Both the position numbers and the translations under genes were made by a program. A stretch of 64,000 bases of DNA from Malachius bipustulatus (taxonomy: Eukaryota; Arthropoda; Insecta; Coleoptera; Melyridae), in the NCBI GenBank assembly GCA_910589415.1, contig OU342631.1:15562001-15626000 (forward strand), in the 5' to 3' direction. How positions within the stretch are numbered: position 1 is the stretch's first letter; each line of letters begins with the position of its first letter. Of this stretch, positions 59,501 to 64,000 are shown piece after piece. Under the pieces are notes generated by a model that saw nothing but the letters and a program-made list of their open reading frames with translations, was not told the DNA's origin and made no database searches.

Positions 59501-61098
59501 CGCATTCCCGACGAGCGCTCGCCGGGCGAGTCGCAGATGCGATGCCCAATAACAAGAAGGAGACGCCAGAGCCTTGTCGTCATGCATTCTTATTCCCCTC
59601 CGCGATGTTTTAAGGAGCAAGGTATTAAGGAACAGGCCGACAAAGCTGAAAAGAATAATGATTCTTAATTTTCATTTCGTTCCTATACTCGACTACGTGA
59701 CCAGAAAGCCAAACGAAAATATGTCACAGGGAATTTTAGCTAACTTTCCTAACTTGGACCATTTGTTAGAAAAATTCAATAATGCTGTACTAAGTTGTCA
59801 TCCACTTGAACATCATCGGTCACCCTAAAATATTATATCGTTGCTTCTGGGATTTAGCTTTATCATTATAGATGACCATGCCAACGGTAATGGTTTCTTT
59901 ATCTTGTGACAGATTTGAATAAAACTAAATCAACTGGAAAAAGATTCAAATCCACCATTATTCACCATAAAGGTCATGCAAATACAGACATAAACTACAT
60001 AATTTAGCTTATCATGTAGGTATAAGGTGTTCTAGCAGTGCAATGTAGGAAATGGATCAATACATATCAAATATGTAGTTGACTTTTAAATCTACCTGTG
60101 TACTTTATAAATAGATGACCTAATTTAACTTTTAAATGAAAGGAATTATTCATTCCGTCCACTTAATGCTTGAAAGCATTAAACGATATACGAACGACTG
60201 AACAGGTCGCACTATTACCATGTTTGATTTAGTACTAAGGCAAATAGGATCAGCAAGTGCCATAATATTCAGTGATCACTTAAAGAATGACAAAACGACA
60301 AGAATAATTAAATAACTATAACTCTTTCCAGTCTGGGCAGCAGATTTTGGTGATTGTTTTCCAAATAACTAACATTTTCATAGCTAAAAGTACATATTCA
60401 ACTATCATAAACTATAGTGGTTTACACCATCCCTCAAAGCTTCCAGAATATGAAAGTTCACGTCGCAAGAAGATGCGAAAAAGGCGTAAGCACGCCGGCA
60501 ACTGAGCTGAATGCATTCTGATCGACGAACTACTGGAGATTTTTAAACATACGTGGCAAGCTCTATACGCAGGATCTACAATTACTCCAAGAACTAAACA
60601 AAAAAGCATTCTTCTTAGAAATGAAAAACCTTCACCTTCAATTGAGCAACTTTAAACTAGAAGAATTTGCTGTAAAAGGCATTTGCCTACGAGGCAGGAC
60701 ATATTCTCTGATTGTTATATAATAAAAAGATCGGCCTCAGTCTCAAAAAAGTCTTCTCGCTTCAGTTAATAAGCCAGCACAATCCAAATTTGAATCAGAA
60801 ACTATCTAGCAAAAGGACCCCCCCCCTAATTGCACAGAAAATCTAGATTTGGCCAGGGTCGTCTCTAAGAAGCTTTGAAATTGATTCGAGGAGTAAGCGA
60901 TTAGATATACCGGTTCGAACTTATTCTATCCAAAGATTAAATTATTTTTTTAGCTGTTACACTGGAATTCAAACTATGACTCGTTTTCAAGATTTCGTAA
61001 TCGATTTCGGCAAGATTCTTTATCATGAACTGTTTGCGGCTGTATTGTATTTATTGAGATACGACATAGAAGATATTTTGCCTCTCTTCTTCTAGTGA
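56528..61098. other. Unassigned DNA with two open or GC-richer patches
   Basis: No gene is supported. The ORF at 58022-58507 (+, 161 codons) and the GC-richer patch at 59290-59640 stand out against the AT-rich background but match nothing I recognise. CACCCTGTA occurs near 57752. A C-run lies at about 60819. Confidence 0.35.
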
Positions 61099-61877
61099 CT
61101 ATTTGATTATAGCACGCCATCCAGTTCCAGTTCTTGGTGGACATTCAGGAGTCTTAGTGGTTTTGAAGATAGTAGGTAAGTCTTTTACCGCTGGTTGGTA
61201 AAGACCTAAACAGCGGAGTGTTCTTTGTTTTATTGCATGACACTCGACTAGGAGATGTATAGGGGTTTCGTTTCCCTCCATGCAGAATCTACAGGTTTGG
61301 TCGTTTTGTAGATCAATCTTGCTAAGGTGTGCTCCAAGTCTAAAATGCCTCGTGAGAAAACCTAATAGAATTCTCAAACAATTTTTGTTAAGTTTGTTTC
61401 GAATTGTTGGTTGTAGTTCCCAAACTTTAATTTCGCCGGTCTTAGTGATGGGAGACCTTTCTTTTCTTTATTTTGTCTATTTTGTCTTTGAGAACCTTCA
61501 GCCGGTTATCAGTGTATCAGCCTTCAGTGCCTTCTACGCCTATGTGTCATGGCACCCAAAGAAGAGCTTCTTTGTTTCCTTTGCCTAATTTATTTTGCTT
61601 CATTTGACATTACCACACCTTTTTTGAACTGATGACGTATGAACTCACTGCCTGTATTGCAGCTTATCTATCCATCAAGATAGCGATTTCTTGCTTTCTA
61701 TACTTTCTGTCGTTATTGAATTGAGCACATCTTCTATCAATAGCGTGGATTTTCGCTTGAAATATGCTGGTGTACTTTCCCATAGGCTCAAGATATTTCC
61801 TACCAGGTCCAAAGACGCATGCACCTGTTCTTTCGATGGTTTTTGATCCTTCTGTGTACCATTTTATGGTATTCTGT
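61099..61877 (-). pseudogene. LINE ORF2 tail: RNase H domain and Cys motif, broken
   Basis: On the minus strand from 61877 the frame reads KWYTEGSKTIERTGACVFGP, then YTSIFQAKIHAID, then AILMDR(stop)AAIQAV and LLWVP. These are the successive RNase H1 blocks of an I/R1/Jockey-type LINE, normally TDGS, QAE and SDSQAAI. The catalytic acids are altered (TDGS to TEGS, QAE to QAK). After frameshifts, 61377-61099 stays open with RHFRLGAHLSKIDLQ and CRFCMEGNETPIHLLVEC, the C-terminal CxxC...H...C motif, ending near GTGW. The N-terminal side is cut by family H copy C at 61878, so any remaining RT should lie beyond the window. Confidence 0.85.
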
Positions 61878-62013
61878 TAGTGTATTTTTTAATAAAAAAA
61901 TACACTATTGAGGACGACATCACTTTTCGAAAATCACCCAAACTCATCAAATGTCCACCGATCATGACCCCCAGATCACGAAAAAGTGGTTTTCCAAAAT
62001 TCACCTGCCCACG

Positions 62014-62052
62014 ATATATATATATATATTTATATATATATATATTTATATA
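62014..62052. repeat. (TA)n tract, left of ribozyme insertion
   Basis: TA repeats with TTTATA interruptions. A matching tract lies at 62440-62475, on the other side of the insertion. Confidence 0.95.
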
Positions 62053-62113
62053 GCTCATTAATAAAGTGCTTTCAATGGCAGACAGCACACGCAACCATCT
62101 AGAGCCCCTCGAA

Positions 62114-62160
62114 GCTGCAGACGGACCGTTTCGGTCTTTTTATGACCTCATCAGTACAGC
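62114..62160 (-). ncRNA. Hammerhead ribozyme, minus-strand copy in left arm
   Basis: Exact mirror of the ribozyme at 62265-62311, so all core elements are present on the minus strand. Predicted cleavage is 3' of the C at 62120. Confidence 0.85.
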
Positions 62161-62264
62161 ATATCGAGATGGAATCCAGAGGCTACGATGCTGTCCGCCA
62201 TCAAAAGCTAGGCCTTTGTATCCATGGCGGACAGCATCGTAGCCTCTGGATTCCATCTCGATAT

Positions 62265-62311
62265 GCTGTACTGATGAGGTCATAAAAAGACCGAAACGGT
62301 CCGTCTGCAGC
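62265..62311 (+). ncRNA. Type I hammerhead ribozyme, plus strand
   Basis: A complete minimal type I hammerhead. Helix I 5' strand GCTGTA is at 62265-62270 and the core CTGATGA at 62271-62277. Helix II is GGTC/GACC around ATAAAAA (62278-62292). GAA is at 62293-62295. Helix III is ACG/CGT with a GTC loop (62296-62304). The cleavage-site C is at 62305, and the helix I 3' strand TGCAGC at 62306-62311 forms 6 bp with one G-U. Every invariant core base is present. Short helix III is the hallmark of ribozymes in Penelope-like elements and animal retrozymes. Activity is predicted only. In a full transcript the antisense left arm would compete with folding. Confidence 0.9.
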
Positions 62312-62439
62312 TTCGAGGGGCTCTAGATGGTTGCGTGTGCTGTCTGCCATTGAAAGCACTTTATTAATGAGCTTTAAATGCCCGAAAATTATATTTTCAT
62401 GATTTATAATCACGGCTCTAATAAAACTTTCATATTTGT

Positions 62440-62475
62440 ATATTTATATATATATATATTTATATATATATATAT
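62440..62475. repeat. (TA)n tract, right of ribozyme insertion
   Basis: TA/TTTATA repeats continuing directly into family H sequence (TTTCTCCAAAATCG). Confidence 0.95.
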
Positions 62476-64000
62476 TTCTCCAAAATCGCGAAATTTCGAT
62501 TTTCAAAACGCTCCTGTAGCTTTATCTTTCAAGATTAGTGAATGAAATTTTGGATCCTTGTAAAGCTTTGGAACGACGTTAGATTTTCGTTGAAAAAAAT
62601 TCCTAAAGTCGCGTTACTTCTACAGGCTGTCCTTTCAAAATTCCCCATATCCCGTTTTTGTCATCTCATTTCAGGTCGCAGTTTTCAATCTAGGGGACTG
62701 AAATTTTTGTGGGAGTAAGATATATATAAGAACTGGTCTGGTATTGTACTTGAGCAAAATCGGCCGAGCCGTTTCAAAATGGCGGCCATTTGAATTTTTG
62801 GAAAAATTGCTTTTTTTTTAACCCCTGTATGAGTAAGATGGAAAAATAACTTTGAAACTAAATCAACATGATTGGAGGAAAATTAATTGAAATTTGATTT
62901 AATGTTATAAAATTTGCATTACTTTTATTAATAAGCCAGTGGCGTGGGTAGGAAAAGGGTAAAAATCGCTAAATTTCTCTAACAATTTATGAGCACATTT
63001 TTGAAGGAATTAAATTGAAATTTTCACAGTAGGCAACTGTACTAATAGCCTCTAGCCCTTAAAAATTTCAAGAAGTAAATAACAAAAATGGCGGAGTTAT
63101 TTGAATTTTTTTTACATGATGTTTATTTCTCTAAAATTTTAAAAACGCTCCTGTAGCTTCACCTTTCAAGATTAATGAACGAAATTTTTTACTTTTGTGA
63201 AACTTAGAGATGACGTTTGATTTTCGTAAAAATAATTTTCCTAAAGTTTTGTTACTTTTACAGGGTGTCCCTCCAAATTTCCAAAAAAAAACCGGTCATG
63301 GAGGCACGGTTTCTGGTCGCAGTTTTCAATTTAGGGGGCTGAAATTTTTTTTGTAGTAATATAACTGCAAGTAGTCGGTCTTGAGTAAAATCGGAATAGC
63401 CGTTCCAAAATGGCTGCCTTTTAAATTTTAGGAAAAATTGATAGATTTTGAACCTCTAAATAAGCAAGTTAGAAACAAAAACTTTTAAGCAAAATTAGCA
63501 TTATTGGAAGAATCGTTATTGAAATTTGAGTTATTGCAATAAAATTTGCATTTTTTTATTATTAAGCCAGTGGCATGGGTAGGAAAAGGGTAAAAAAGGC
63601 TAAATTTCTATAGCCGTTTATTCTATTTTTCTATTTTTGTACGAATCGAACTGAAATTTTTCCAATAGATAACTATACTAATAACCCTTAACTCTGAAAA
63701 TTTTCAAGAAGCAAATAAGAAAAATGGCGGAGATATTCGAATAATTTTTAAATTATGTTTATTCCTCTAAAATTTCAAATTTTCAGTTTTCAAAGCTCCC
63801 TTTTCACTTTTTCAGTTCTATTGATGGTAGTGTAAAAAATAGTATTTTTTAGGTAAAGTCAGCCAGTGGCGGGCAAAGGAAAAGGGGCAAAATTGTTCAG
63901 TTTTACCATTTATTTTGGTTTTGTTAAATTTAAAAATCCATTCTAAGGCACGTTTTCAAACGAAGTGAAATGCAATTTTCACAGTAAACCACTACGCTAA

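Larger units (their letters stand above)
62053..62372. repeat. Perfect 149-bp inverted repeat carrying a hammerhead in each arm
   Basis: The left arm (62053-62201) and right arm (62224-62372) read as exact complements, with a 22-bp spacer (62202-62223). The arms are more GC-rich than the surroundings. The plus strand of the right arm, and hence the minus strand of the left arm, contains a complete type I hammerhead. About 65 bp of unpaired sequence with an AATAAAA signal follows the right arm before the TA tract, as at Penelope 3' ends. The whole insert lies in the TA tract of family H copy C. Any full transcript would contain a ribozyme and its exact antisense. Confidence 0.95.
61878..64000 (-). 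mobile_element. Family H copy C, cut by window end
   Basis: In plus-strand order it starts with the terminal palindrome TAGTGTATTTTTTAATAAAA, then CCACCGATCATGACCCCC, CACCTGCCCACG and a TA tract. The ribozyme-bearing insertion follows, then another TA tract, TTTCTCCAAAATCGCG and two tandem units of 637 bp (GCTCCTGTAGCTT at 62510 and 63147). At 64000 it stops within the segment (CACAGTAAACCACTACG) that lies roughly 120-150 bp before the other end in copies B and D. It interrupts the LINE RNase H relic at 61877. No own ORF. Confidence 0.8.

Noticed and set aside
59940..59960. B-box-like GATTCAAATCC
   Set aside because: The flanking bases do not form a T-stem, so no tRNA or tRNA-derived element.

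Overview
The window looks like gene-poor, AT-rich DNA from an animal, most likely an insect. The evidence is the repertoire of mobile DNA: Jockey/CR1-type LINEs, mariner and related IS630-Tc1-mariner transposase relics, Penelope-like elements, and many small foldback elements ending in TACAGGGTG. The order cannot be fixed from sequence alone. I found no host gene, exon, tRNA or rRNA that I could support. Almost everything recognisable is mobile or repeated DNA, and all but one of the protein-coding traces are broken.

Layout. 0-11 kb is mostly unassigned, with a small MITE (0.8-1.2 kb), a palindromic array of ~190-bp units (3.6-4.2 kb), a transposase relic and a solo-LTR-like block (4.3-4.9 kb). 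11.26-13.30 kb is a nested foldback. 13.4-14.1 kb is copy A of a repeat family here called family H. 14.54 kb holds a hammerhead ribozyme on the minus strand. 19.3-19.8 kb holds Penelope-like pieces. 22.3-24.2 kb has a snap-back hairpin, a foldback element and a LINE tail. 27.6-30.7 kb is copy D of family H, with two MITEs inside it. 32.9-34.5 kb is a 5'-truncated LINE with an intact 447-codon reverse-transcriptase ORF. It abuts copy B (34.5-38.0 kb), which contains two Penelope 3' ends facing away from each other. 42.3-44.6 kb has a PIF/Harbinger-like MITE and a long foldback. 46 kb, 51-52 kb and 53-54 kb hold Tc1-like, mariner and Jockey-group relics. 55.7-56.5 kb has a hairpin pair and a MITE. 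61.1-61.9 kb is a LINE RNase H relic interrupted by copy C of family H, which runs off the window end and carries a perfect 149-bp inverted repeat containing a hammerhead ribozyme.

The most interesting theme links these parts. Family H has a hairpin at each end, two ~637-bp tandem units and one (TA)n tract. That same tract site is empty in copy A. It is occupied by two MITEs in copy D, by paired Penelope 3' ends in copy B, and by the ribozyme-bearing hairpin in copy C. Two well-formed type I hammerheads (62.27 kb on +, 14.54 kb on -) and three degenerate hammerhead-like motifs at Penelope ends suggest a lineage of ribozyme-carrying retroelements that lands repeatedly in TA microsatellites. 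Two of these insertions would be transcribed as long hairpin RNA.
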